Shown here piece by piece: positions 8,546-16,024 of a stretch of DNA of 64,000 nucleotides. The translations under genes and the position numbers were made by a program. This DNA comes from Nocardioides islandensis (GTDB lineage Bacteria > Actinomycetota > Actinomycetes > Propionibacteriales > Nocardioidaceae), in NCBI RefSeq assembly GCF_015352455.1, contig NZ_JADKPN010000017.1, forward strand, positions 1 to 64,000, given 5' to 3'. The notes under the pieces are model-generated. The model did not search any database. It was not told where the DNA came from and saw only the letters and a list, made by a program, of their open reading frames with translations. How positions within the stretch are numbered: position 1 is the stretch's first letter; each line of letters starts with the position of its first letter.

Positions 8546-9433
8546 GTGACTTCACCCGTGAAAGGTGCTTCTCATACCCGATCGAGCAAGTCGACCGTGA
8601 AGAACGCCGAGGTCGGCGCGGTGTCGACCTACGGCAAGAAGGTCACCTTCGCGGCCAACGAGAAGAAGAACATCCTCATGCAGTGGAGGGTGGGTGCCGC
8701 CAAGCCGACCAAGCTGGCCAACCTCACCGCCTACGAGACCACGAAGAACCCCGACAAGGCGCAGGAGTACGGCTTCGTCGCCCCGACCGCGGACTGCGCG
8801 GCCCAGTGGCCGGTCAAGCAGGCCGGTCCGCCGACCTACACCGGCATCGTCGACTCGCACCCCTACTCGACGTACACCACGGCCGACGGCGTCTACGTCG
8901 GCGAGGCCGGCGGCAACAGCATCCTCTGGGTGGGCAACGACGGGAAGGTCAAGACCGTCGCGATCCTGCCCCCGACCGAGGTGACCGTGACCCAGGCGGC
9001 GGCCGACGAGTTCCACGCCCCGGCGTGCGTCGGCCCGCAGTACCGCCTCGAGCCCGTGCCGACCGACGTCGAGCTCGGCCCCGACGGCTGGCTGTACGTC
9101 TCCAGCCTCCCGGGTGGTCCCGAGGACGACTCGCTGGGCATGAACGGCCGCGTCTACAAGGTCAACCCGAAGAGCGGCAAGGTGAAGCTGGTCGCCAGCG
9201 GGTTCCTCGGCACGGTCGACCTGGCCGTCGCCCGCAACGGTGACATCTACGTCGCGCAGCTGTTCGCCGGCATGATCTCCAAGATCAAGGCGGGCTCCGA
9301 CAAGGCCAAGGACTTCATGCCCGCGGCCCTGCCGGGTGCCGTCGAGTGGACCAAGGACGCGCTGTACATCACCACCAACGGTGTCCCGACGGGCAAGACC
9401 CCCAAGGGCAAGGTGATGCGCTTCCCGTGGTGA
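8546..9433 (+). pseudogene. N-terminally truncated ScyD/ScyE-family secreted protein
   Basis: The 295-codon frame gives a beta-propeller-like protein with repeats such as PTDVELGPDGWLYVSSLPGG and GTVDLAVARNGDIYVAQLF, ending KGKVMRFPW. This matches the C-terminal two-thirds of ScyD/ScyE-like proteins, which are normally secreted and around 350-400 residues. Here there is no signal peptide: the first residues (MTSPVKGASHTRSSKS) look like read-through from the otsA promoter region, and homology seems to start near STVKNAEVGAV. The simplest reading is a deletion that removed promoter, signal and first blades. A partial palindrome TTCACCCGTGAA lies at 8551-8562. It could still be expressed from the GTG at 8546. 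Confidence 0.6.
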
Positions 9434-9453
9434 ACCACCCCGGGTAGCACCCG

Positions 9454-10434
9454 CTACGAGTCGGAGGCGTAGCTGACCCCGATCTGCCGACGGACCTCGT
9501 CCATCTGGCGGATCAGGGTCAGCGTCCGGCCCAGCGGGACCAGCGGACTCTCGAGACGGCCCGCGTGCAGGCACTCCTGCACGTGGGCCGCTTCGTTGCC
9601 CAGGCCCGAGCCGATCAGCGGCCCGAGCCCCTCGATGCGCTCGGGCTCCCCGTTGGTCGGCGTCCAGGTCGCGTACGCCGGGTGGTGGAAGTCGGCGGGT
9701 ACGTCGATGCGGCCGGTCGTCGTCGCGATCGTGGCCGTCCGCGGCGAGACCGCCGTCATCGACGCCGTCAGCGCGGACACGGCGTCCCCGTGCCGGCCGG
9801 CGATCGCGACGTCCAGGTCGACGCCGTGCTCGTTCACGCGGGCGGTCGCCGCCAGCTCGTCGGCCTCGCCGAGGACCAGGTGCGCGAACGTCAGCGGGTA
9901 GATCCCCATGTCGAGCAGGGCTCCCGCGCCGAGCGCCGGGTCGACCATCCGGGCCGACGCGCCGGGCGGCACCACGAACCCGAGGTCGGCGTGCACCTGG
10001 CGCGGCTCGCCGTACCTGCCCTCGCCGATCCCCTCGACGATCGCCCGGACGACCGGGTGGCAGGCCATCCACATCGCCTCCATCAGGAACAGGCCGGCCT
10101 CGCGGGCCGCGGCCACCATCGCCTCAGCCTCGGCGAGGTTCAGCGTCAGCGGCTTCTCGCAGAGCACGTGCTTGCCGGCCGCGAAGGCCAGCCGGGCGTT
10201 CTCGAGGTGCATCGAGTGCGGCGTGGCGATGTAGACGACGTCGACGTCCGGGTCCGCGACCAGCGACTCGTACGAGGCGTGCGCGCGAGCGCCGTACTCG
10301 CTCGCGAACGCCCCGGCCGACTCCGCCGACCGGGACCCGACGGCGGCGATCACGGCGCCGTCCACCTCCCGGAGGTTGTCGGCGAAGCTGCGGGCGATGC
10401 GGCCGGTGGCGAGGATGCCCCAACGGGTGGTCAT
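9454..10434 (-). CDS. Gfo/Idh/MocA family NAD(P)-dependent oxidoreductase
   Basis: A 326-residue two-domain dehydrogenase. The Rossmann start is RWGILATGRIARSFADNL (GxxGxxG-like), the family motif CEKPLTLNLAEAEAM carries the catalytic-site lysine of the EKP motif, and GALLDMGIYPLTFAHLVLG is the typical central segment. Members oxidise or reduce sugars, inositols or trans-dihydrodiols; the substrate here is unknown. The ATG at 10434 has a -10 box TAGGGT (10441-10446, minus strand) 6 bases upstream, which predicts a leaderless mRNA. It stands alone. Confidence 0.88.
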   Translation of the reverse strand: MTTRWGILATGRIARSFADNLREVDGAVIAAVGSRSAESAGAFASEYGARAHASYESLVADPDVDVVYIATPHSMHLENARLAFAAGKHVLCEKPLTLNLAEAEAMVAAAREAGLFLMEAMWMACHPVVRAIVEGIGEGRYGEPRQVHADLGFVVPPGASARMVDPALGAGALLDMGIYPLTFAHLVLGEADELAATARVNEHGVDLDVAIAGRHGDAVSALTASMTAVSPRTATIATTTGRIDVPADFHHPAYATWTPTNGEPERIEGLGPLIGSGLGNEAAHVQECLHAGRLESPLVPLGRTLTLIRQMDEVRRQIGVSYASDS

Positions 10435-10569
10435 GCTGCGACCCTAGAACTGACTGGATTCCGAGACGGGTCGCCGAAGCCCGGGGAGACCGCGCAGCTG
10501 ACCGGGGCGGCCGCAGCGGATGCCATAGCGTCAGGCTGGACATTCGCCGGCGCGACGCGCCGGGACCGA

Positions 10570-10599
10570 ATGACATCGCTGTGATTCATCGCCTACAGT
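10570..10599 (+). promoter_or_regulatory. sigma-70 type promoter of the DUF3263 gene
   Basis: ATGACA (10570-10575) and TACAGT (10594-10599) are separated by 18 bases. The ATG at 10606 begins 7 bases after the -10 box, so transcription should start at the start codon itself. Confidence 0.55.
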
Positions 10600-10605
10600 G
10601 TCCGC

Positions 10606-10899
10606 ATGGACGCCGCCACTCACCTCTCCGGCCAGCAGGTCGAGACCACGGGCCTGAGCGACCGCGACCGCGAGATCCTCGAGTTCGAGCGCCAGTGGTG
10701 GAAGTACGCCGGCGCCAAGGAGACCGCCGTCCGCGAGCAGTTCGACATGTCGGCGACCCGCTACTACCAGGTGCTCAACGCCCTGATCGACCGTCCCGAG
10801 GCGCTCGAGGTGGACCCGCTGCTGGTCCGCCGCCTGCGCCGCCTTCGCGCCGCCCGCCAGCGACAGCGCTCCGCTCGTCGCCTCGGGTTCGAGGTCTAG
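10606..10899 (+). CDS. DUF3263 domain protein
   Basis: A 97-residue actinobacteria-specific protein. The core DREILEFERQWWKYAGAKETAVREQFDMSATRYYQVLNALID looks like a helix-turn-helix, with the TRYYQ segment as its recognition part; the tail is arginine-rich. A DNA-binding role is likely but unproven. It is 9 bases ahead of the LytR_C gene on the same strand, an arrangement common in actinobacteria. Confidence 0.85.
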   Translation: MDAATHLSGQQVETTGLSDRDREILEFERQWWKYAGAKETAVREQFDMSATRYYQVLNALIDRPEALEVDPLLVRRLRRLRAARQRQRSARRLGFEV

Positions 10900-10908
10900 G
10901 AGCACCCC

Positions 10909-11433
10909 ATGCGGCCGACTTCCCCGTCACGGCCCCTCAGCCCCAGGATCCGCACCGAGCGAGGTGTCGTCTTCCCCTCGCCGGTCGTCATCTTGACCAT
11001 CGTCGCGATCTTCACCGCCGGCGTCGCGTACCTCGCGACCCAGGGCAAACCGCCCACCGAGCGCGAGGTGACGATCACCGCGGCCGAGTCCTCGCCCAGC
11101 CCCACGCCCACGCCGTCGATGCCGACCGCGAAGCCGAAGCCGGCCAAGCCCGCGGTCGACAAGGGCCAGGTGTACGTCGAGGTCTACAACAACTCCGGCG
11201 TCAGCGGCCTGGCCGGCCGGGTGGCCACGACCGCGACGCAGGCGGGCTGGAAGGTCGTCGGCTCCGACAACTGGTACGGCACCATCCCCGCCTCGACCGT
11301 CTACTACCCCGCGAAGCTGAAGCGAGCGGCGAAGGCGCTGGCCCTCGACCTCGGCATCCGCCGCACCGTCCTGGCCGTCGACCCGATGAAGCTGGACCGG
11401 CTGACGGTCATCCTGACCTCCGACCACGCCTGA
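10909..11433 (+). CDS. membrane-anchored LytR C-terminal domain protein
   Basis: A 174-residue protein with a short basic cytoplasmic head, a membrane helix at about residues 21-44, a Pro/Ser/Thr/Lys-rich linker (about 58-82) and a LytR_C domain starting VYVEVYNNSGVSGLAGRVA. LytR_C domains accompany cell-envelope proteins, sometimes without the LCP catalytic domain, as here; the function is unknown. TAGGAG lies 9 bases before the ATG. It is downstream of the DUF3263 gene and probably cotranscribed. Confidence 0.82.
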   Translation: MRPTSPSRPLSPRIRTERGVVFPSPVVILTIVAIFTAGVAYLATQGKPPTEREVTITAAESSPSPTPTPSMPTAKPKPAKPAVDKGQVYVEVYNNSGVSGLAGRVATTATQAGWKVVGSDNWYGTIPASTVYYPAKLKRAAKALALDLGIRRTVLAVDPMKLDRLTVILTSDHA

Positions 11434-11440
11434 GCCTCGG

Positions 11441-11459
11441 ACCCTGGTCGTGCCAGGGT
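11441..11459 (+). terminator. short hairpin between the LytR_C gene and otsB
   Basis: ACCCTGG (11441-11447) pairs with CCAGGGT (11453-11459) around a 5-base loop just after the LytR_C stop. It could be a weak terminator. It also overlaps CAGGGT, which would be in position for an otsB -10 box. Confidence 0.35.
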
Positions 11460-11465
11460 GGGGGC

Positions 11466-12299
11466 GTGGAGTTCACGTCGTCGGAAGGTGAGCAGCGGTA
11501 CGCCGAGGTCGTCGCGCGCGCCGCGGACGTGGTCGTCGGGCTGGACTTCGACGGCACGCTGGCGCCCATCGTCGACGACCCGGACGCCGCGCACATCCAC
11601 CCGGACGCCGGGGGGGTCCTGACCGACCTGGCCGCCGCCGTACGCGCGGTCGCCGTCATCACCGGCCGGCCCGCGCGGCAGGCGCTGGCGCTCGGCGGGC
11701 TGGACGAGGTCGGCAACGCGATCGGCGACGTCGGCCGCGAGCTGTACCTGTTCGGGCAGTACGGCAACGAGCGCTGGTCCTCCACCAACCGCCGGATCGT
11801 CACGCCGCGCCCGCCGGCCGGCCTGGCCACGTTCGAGCGGGACCTGCCTCGCGTGCTGCGCGGCGCGGACGCCGCCGAGGCCTACGTCGAGGACAAGGGC
11901 CTCGCGGTCGCCGTGCACACGCGCCGCCTCGACGACGCCGACGGTGCCTTCGACCGGCTGGTCAAGCCGATCACCGAGCTGGCCGAGCAGCACGGCCTGT
12001 CCGTCGAGCCCGGGCGCCAGGTGCTCGAGGTGCGCTCGCACGGGATGCACAAGGGCCTGGTCGTCGACTGGCTGATGGAGCACCTCGAAGCGGGCGGGTT
12101 CCTGTTCGCCGGCGACGACCTCGGCGACGTGGAGGCCTTCGAGGCCGTCCTCGACCTGCGCCGCCGCGGCCTGCCCACCCTCCTCGTCTGCTCCGCCTCC
12201 CGCGAGGAGCCCACCCTCCGGGACCTCGCGGACGTCGTCGTCGACGGTCCTGCCGGCGTCCTGGACCTCCTCCGCACCCTGACCACCGACGCCTCCTGA
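11466..12299 (+). CDS. otsB: trehalose-6-phosphate phosphatase
   Basis: A 277-residue HAD-superfamily phosphatase that completes trehalose synthesis. The catalytic motif LDFDGTLAP has Asp27 as nucleophile and Asp29 as acid/base; AVITGRP, KGLVVDWLMEH (lysine motif) and FAGDDLGDVEAF (metal aspartates) follow in family order. The GTG at 11466 is the start nearest the conserved core; the frame upstream is antisense to nothing obvious and carries no homology. OtsA is encoded 3 kb upstream on the opposite strand. Confidence 0.92.
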   Translation: MEFTSSEGEQRYAEVVARAADVVVGLDFDGTLAPIVDDPDAAHIHPDAGGVLTDLAAAVRAVAVITGRPARQALALGGLDEVGNAIGDVGRELYLFGQYGNERWSSTNRRIVTPRPPAGLATFERDLPRVLRGADAAEAYVEDKGLAVAVHTRRLDDADGAFDRLVKPITELAEQHGLSVEPGRQVLEVRSHGMHKGLVVDWLMEHLEAGGFLFAGDDLGDVEAFEAVLDLRRRGLPTLLVCSASREEPTLRDLADVVVDGPAGVLDLLRTLTTDAS

Positions 12300-12356
12300 C
12301 CAACATCTGGACTCGCCGTACGCATGCTGAGACGGCGGGCGGTACGTTGGGTCCTG

Positions 12357-12463
12357 CTCATCGAGAGGGACTGAGGGAACGGCCCTGAGACGTCCCGGCA
12401 ACCGGATGCAACAACACGGTGCCAATTCCGGCCCGCGGCGAGAGTCGCCACGGGGAAGATGAG
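12357..12463 (+). promoter_or_regulatory. SAM (S-box, SAM-I type) riboswitch upstream of thrC
   Basis: The leader shows the S-box pattern: P1 strand CTCATC (12357-12362), the conserved TCGAGAGGGACTGAGGGAA start, GGCAACCGG core, and the closing strand GATGAG (12458-12463). S-boxes bind S-adenosylmethionine. The Shine-Dalgarno GGGAGG (12463-12468) touches the 3' strand of P1 and the start codon follows 8 bases later, with no intrinsic terminator between. Ligand binding should therefore block ribosome access rather than stop transcription. Confidence 0.88.
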
Positions 12464-12475
12464 GGAGGTCATTCC

Positions 12476-13762
12476 TTGAGCGCGGTCATCAGTGAGAAGC
12501 CTCGTACCTTCCGCGCCGGCGCCTTCGGCCACGCCCGGGCCCTGGTCTGCCGGGAGTGCGGCCACGAGGTCGAGCTCGGCCCCCACTACGCGTGTCCGGA
12601 GTGCTTCGGTCCGCTCGAGGTCGGGTACGACGACGAGGCCCGCGCCCGGGTGACCCGGGCCGACATCGAGGCTGGACCGAGCAACATCTGGCGCTACAAG
12701 GCGCTCCTGCCGGTGCCGGACGACATCGAGCAGAGCCCCAACACCGAGCCGGGCTTCACCCGCCTGCTGCGCGCGCACAACCTCGGCAGGGTCCTCGGCA
12801 TCGAGACCCTCTGGGTCAAGGACGACTCGACGAACCCGACGAACTCCTTCAAGGACCGGGTCGTCGCCTGCGCGCTGAGCGCGGCCCGCGAGCTCGGCGC
12901 CACGACGTTCGCGTGTCCCAGCACCGGCAACCTGGCCAACGCCGTCGCCGCGGCCGGGGCCCGCGCCGGGATCAAGACCGTCGTGTTCATCCCGAGCGAC
13001 CTGGAGAAGCCGAAGCAGGTGAACTCCGCGGTCTACACCGACTCGCTGGTCGCGGTGAACGGCACCTACGACGACGTGAACCGGCTCGCCTCGGAGATCG
13101 CCGGTGAGGAGGAGGGCTGGGCGTTCGTGAACGTCAACGTCCGCCCGTTCTACGCCGAGGGCTCCAAGACGCTCGGCTTCGAGATCGCCGAGCAGCTGGG
13201 CTGGCGGCTGCCCGACCAGGTCGTCATCCCGGTCGCGTCCGGCTCCCAGCTGACCAAGGTCGACAAGGCGTTCCAGGAGCTGGTCGGGCTCGGGCTGGTC
13301 GAGGACAAGCCGTACCGGATCTTCGGCGCCCAGGCGACCGGCTGCTCGCCGGTCTCCGCGGCGTACAAGGAGGGCACCGACGCCATCCGCCCGGTCAAGC
13401 CGGACACCATCGCCAAGAGCCTGGCGATCGGCAACCCGGCCGACGGCATCTACGTGCTGGACATCTGCCGCCGCACCGGCGGTGCCGTGGAGGACGTCTC
13501 CGACGACGAGGTCCGCCAGGGCATCCTGCTGCTCGCGCGCAACGAGGGCATCTTCACCGAGACCGCCGGCGGCACGACCGTCGGCGTGACCAAGAAGCTC
13601 GTCGAGAACGGCCTGCTCGACCCCACGCTCGAGACCGTCATCATCAACACGGGCATGGGGCTCAAGACCCTGGACGCCGTCAGCGACGCCGTCGGCCCGG
13701 CCGCGACCATCGACCCGTCGTACGCCGCCTTCACCGCCACCGGCATCGGCGCGCGAGACTGA
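12476..13762 (+). CDS. thrC: threonine synthase
   Basis: A 428-residue PLP enzyme converting O-phosphohomoserine to threonine. An N-terminal zinc-ribbon-like segment has Cys25, Cys28, Cys40 and Cys43; the PLP lysine is Lys126 in NPTNSFKDRV; SGSQLTK and STGNLANAVAA are phosphate and substrate loops. The start is TTG at 12476 (LSAVISEKP), set by the GGGAGG ribosome site 8 bases upstream; the frame extends back into the riboswitch but that part cannot be coding. SAM control fits because phosphohomoserine is the branch point between threonine and methionine. cysO follows 40 bases downstream. Confidence 0.95.
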   Translation: MSAVISEKPRTFRAGAFGHARALVCRECGHEVELGPHYACPECFGPLEVGYDDEARARVTRADIEAGPSNIWRYKALLPVPDDIEQSPNTEPGFTRLLRAHNLGRVLGIETLWVKDDSTNPTNSFKDRVVACALSAARELGATTFACPSTGNLANAVAAAGARAGIKTVVFIPSDLEKPKQVNSAVYTDSLVAVNGTYDDVNRLASEIAGEEEGWAFVNVNVRPFYAEGSKTLGFEIAEQLGWRLPDQVVIPVASGSQLTKVDKAFQELVGLGLVEDKPYRIFGAQATGCSPVSAAYKEGTDAIRPVKPDTIAKSLAIGNPADGIYVLDICRRTGGAVEDVSDDEVRQGILLLARNEGIFTETAGGTTVGVTKKLVENGLLDPTLETVIINTGMGLKTLDAVSDAVGPAATIDPSYAAFTATGIGARD

Positions 13763-13802
13763 ACCCGCCCGACCCCACGAGACCCGAGGAGAGCGAAACC
13801 CG

Positions 13803-14078
13803 ATGAGCGTGTCCGTCCGGATCCCCACCATCCTGCGCACCTACACCGGCGGCGAGTCCGAGGTGTCCGCGGAGGGCGCCGACCTGGCGGCCGTGCTGGA
13901 GAACCTCGACACGAACTACGAGGGCATCAAGGGCCGGATCCTCGACGAGGCGGGCCAGCTGCGGCGGTTCGTGAACGTCTACGTCGGCAACGACGACGTC
14001 AGGTTCCTCGACAACCTCCAGACACCGACGCCCGACGGCACCCAGATCTCCGTCATCCCGGCCGTCGCCGGCGGCTGA
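13803..14078 (+). CDS. cysO: ubiquitin-like sulfur carrier CysO (MoaD/ThiS family)
   Basis: A 91-residue beta-grasp protein ending in the diagnostic Gly-Gly (VIPAVAGG). Its start (VSVRIPTILRTYTGG) and middle (RRFVNVYVGNDDVRF) closely follow the Mycobacterium tuberculosis CysO pattern. CysO carries sulfur as a C-terminal thiocarboxylate for cysteine synthesis by CysM, with a Mec-type peptidase releasing cysteine; neither partner gene is adjacent. A strong GAGGAGAG ribosome site precedes the ATG. Being 40 bases after thrC with no hairpin between, it likely shares the SAM-responsive transcript. Confidence 0.88.
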   Translation: MSVSVRIPTILRTYTGGESEVSAEGADLAAVLENLDTNYEGIKGRILDEAGQLRRFVNVYVGNDDVRFLDNLQTPTPDGTQISVIPAVAGG

Positions 14079-14105
14079 CCCCGGCGCGTCGCGGGTATCC
14101 CGTCC

Positions 14106-14142
14106 GCCCCACCCGCCGCAGGCGTACCTCGGCGGGTGGGGC
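14106..14142. terminator. perfect 13-bp hairpin after cysO
   Basis: GCCCCACCCGCCG (14106-14118) pairs exactly with 14130-14142 around an 11-base loop, 28 bases after the cysO stop. It probably ends the thrC-cysO transcript. Confidence 0.7.
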
Positions 14143-14148
14143 GCAGGA

Positions 14149-14211
14149 CCGTCTGCCGGGAAAGCGCGCCCCGTCCCGAGCGTTGCGCGCCGCGCGGACC
14201 CCGGCAGACGG
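14149..14211. repeat. 12-bp inverted repeat with a long loop
   Basis: CCGTCTGCCGGG (14149-14160) pairs exactly with CCCGGCAGACGG (14200-14211) across 39 bases that are themselves rich in GCGC. It follows the cysO terminator in a convergent intergenic region. It may be a second terminator or part of a repeat element. Confidence 0.4.
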
Positions 14212-14230
14212 GGTTCATAAAGTCGAGTGA

Positions 14231-14244
14231 TTTACTACAGTAAA
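14231..14244. promoter_or_regulatory. AT-rich palindrome TTTACTACAGTAAA
   Basis: TTTAC and GTAAA are complementary around TACA, in an AT-rich island unusual for this window. It resembles BlaI/CopY-type operators (TACNACA...), but both flanking genes point towards it, so no promoter is obvious. Confidence 0.3.
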
Positions 14245-14268
14245 CCACGGAGCGCGCGCCCGCAGGCA

Positions 14269-14742
14269 TCACGAGGGCTCGACACGGACCAGCGCCGCGT
14301 GCCCGCGGCCGTCCACCTTCACCACCGCGACCATCGAGCCGCCGTCGACGCGCTCCTGCATCGCCGCCGCCTCGTCCTGCGGGAGGAACCAGCTCTCGAT
14401 GCCGCACCGCAGGCGCCAGTCGCGGTCGTCGCAGGCCAGGTACGGCGCGCCGTCGGGCCGCTCGCGGCTCGCGCTGCCCGCCGTCCAGACGTCACCGTCG
14501 CGCACGAGCGTGACGTACACCGGTCCGCTTCCCGAGCCGACCTCGTCGTCAACGTCCCGCAGGCCCGGGTAGGACAGGTCGACGTACGCGCCCCGGAACG
14601 GGTCGATGGGGTCCACGGGGGCGACCCGGAGGCGGTACTCGTCCCCGGTCAGCCGTGCGGAGAGTCGCGGCGCGACGGCGGCACCGACCAGCGCGAGCTG
14701 GACCAGCGCCACGGCGCCGACCTTCACCAGGCTCGTCCTCAT
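14269..14742 (-). CDS. GDYXXLXY-motif membrane-associated protein
   Basis: A 157-residue protein with an N-terminal membrane helix or signal (about residues 5-24) followed by the GDEYRLRVAPVDPIDPFRGAYVDLSY region, a variant of the GDYxxLxY motif that names the family. Two cysteines (in LACDDRDWRLRCG) could form a disulfide outside the cell. The family is usually encoded after a DUF2157 membrane protein, as here, with a 4-base ATGA overlap. Function unknown. Confidence 0.8.
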   Translation of the reverse strand: MRTSLVKVGAVALVQLALVGAAVAPRLSARLTGDEYRLRVAPVDPIDPFRGAYVDLSYPGLRDVDDEVGSGSGPVYVTLVRDGDVWTAGSASRERPDGAPYLACDDRDWRLRCGIESWFLPQDEAAAMQERVDGGSMVAVVKVDGRGHAALVRVEPS

Positions 14743-15947
14743 CGGGTGGCTCCTTGCTCGTGGAGGGTGCGGGTGAGCTGACGGCGTGCGCGGTCGGCGA
14801 GGTAGCCCGTGCCGACGAACACCAAGCCGAGCAGGACGAACAGCCAGGCGCCGGTGAAGATCGGCGCGAACACCGAGAACGCCTGGACGGTGGTGAACAG
14901 GACCAGCGACGCGGTGGCCACGAACGTCAGCAGGCGGCTGTCGCGAAGCACCCCGAGCACGGCGAACCAGCCGGCGGCGGCCACGAAGACGACGACACCG
15001 ACGCTCGCGTGCGTCCAGCTGTCCCGGTCGGCCTCCCACTCGACGAGGAGCAGGCCGGCCGCGCCGATCGCCACCGCGAGCAGGGGCTCGAAGCGGGCGT
15101 CGCCCTCGGCGAGGGCCGCACCCGCGGTGGCGGCGAGGCCCGCGGCGACGAGCGCGGCGACCAGGAACGGCGTGCGGTCGAAGCCGTCGGTGGTGACGTA
15201 CGGCAGCGCCGCGGCGTACAGGGCGCCGAGGCTCAGGGCCGCGCCGACCACGCGCCAGGCGCCGGCGAACGACGGCAGCCAGCGGGTGTGCAGGGCGGCC
15301 GCGGCGGCCGCGACCACCCCCGCGCCGAACAGCACGAGGAGCACGGTGAGCTCCGAGTCGTTGCCGTCCACCGCCTGCCAGGTGACCCAGGAGCCCAGGC
15401 CGAGCAGCCCGACCACCAGCGGGCCGGTGCCGCGCACGGCGTAGGCGTGGACGAGGGCGCCGAGACCCCACCAGGCGACGAGGGCGGGCTCGTACGCCGG
15501 CACCTGCAGGCTCTGCGCGGCCTGGAACACGACCGCGCCGAAGGTGAGGGCGGCCAGGACGCGGACGGCGCCGACGACGGGCGACGGGACCGGTCCGCCG
15601 TGGGCGCGGGTGCGGGCGAGGAGCTCGCCGCCGGCGAGGAAGGCCAGCCAGAACGCCGCCACCACGGCGAAGCGCGTCGCGGGCGGCAGCTGGTCGAGGT
15701 TGCTGGCGACCAGCCAGATGATGCCGACGCCGACGAAGGCGGCGCCGAGGGTGAGCAGCAAGTGGGAGAGGTCGAAGCGGCGGGAGGGGTGGTACCCGGC
15801 GAGGATCGTCGACGCGCTGCGGTCGTCGACGAGTCCGGCGGCCCGCCAGAGAGGGAGCTCGTCGGCCAGCCAGGCGAGCTGGGCCGGTGTCGCGGGACGG
15901 GTGTGAGGTGCGGCCGTCGGAGACGGGCCGGTGGACACAGTGGTCAT
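14739..15947 (-). CDS. DUF2157 polytopic membrane protein
   Basis: A 402-residue protein. The N-terminal cytoplasmic part (WLADELPLWRAAGLVDDRSASTILAGYHP) is the DUF2157 signature and is followed by roughly ten hydrophobic segments. The GDYXXLXY partner overlaps its stop by 4 bases, so the two are a unit. Function unknown. The ATG at 15947 gives MTTVSTGPS before the domain; a later start would also keep the domain. Confidence 0.82.
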   Translation of the reverse strand: MTTVSTGPSPTAAPHTRPATPAQLAWLADELPLWRAAGLVDDRSASTILAGYHPSRRFDLSHLLLTLGAAFVGVGIIWLVASNLDQLPPATRFAVVAAFWLAFLAGGELLARTRAHGGPVPSPVVGAVRVLAALTFGAVVFQAAQSLQVPAYEPALVAWWGLGALVHAYAVRGTGPLVVGLLGLGSWVTWQAVDGNDSELTVLLVLFGAGVVAAAAAALHTRWLPSFAGAWRVVGAALSLGALYAAALPYVTTDGFDRTPFLVAALVAAGLAATAGAALAEGDARFEPLLAVAIGAAGLLLVEWEADRDSWTHASVGVVVFVAAAGWFAVLGVLRDSRLLTFVATASLVLFTTVQAFSVFAPIFTGAWLFVLLGLVFVGTGYLADRARRQLTRTLHEQGATR

Positions 15948-16024
15948 GCGGCCAGGCTCTCCACCCCGGACGGGACTGCGGATGCGTCCGCGTACTCAAC
16001 CTGGGTGGCGTACCCGGGACCAGC

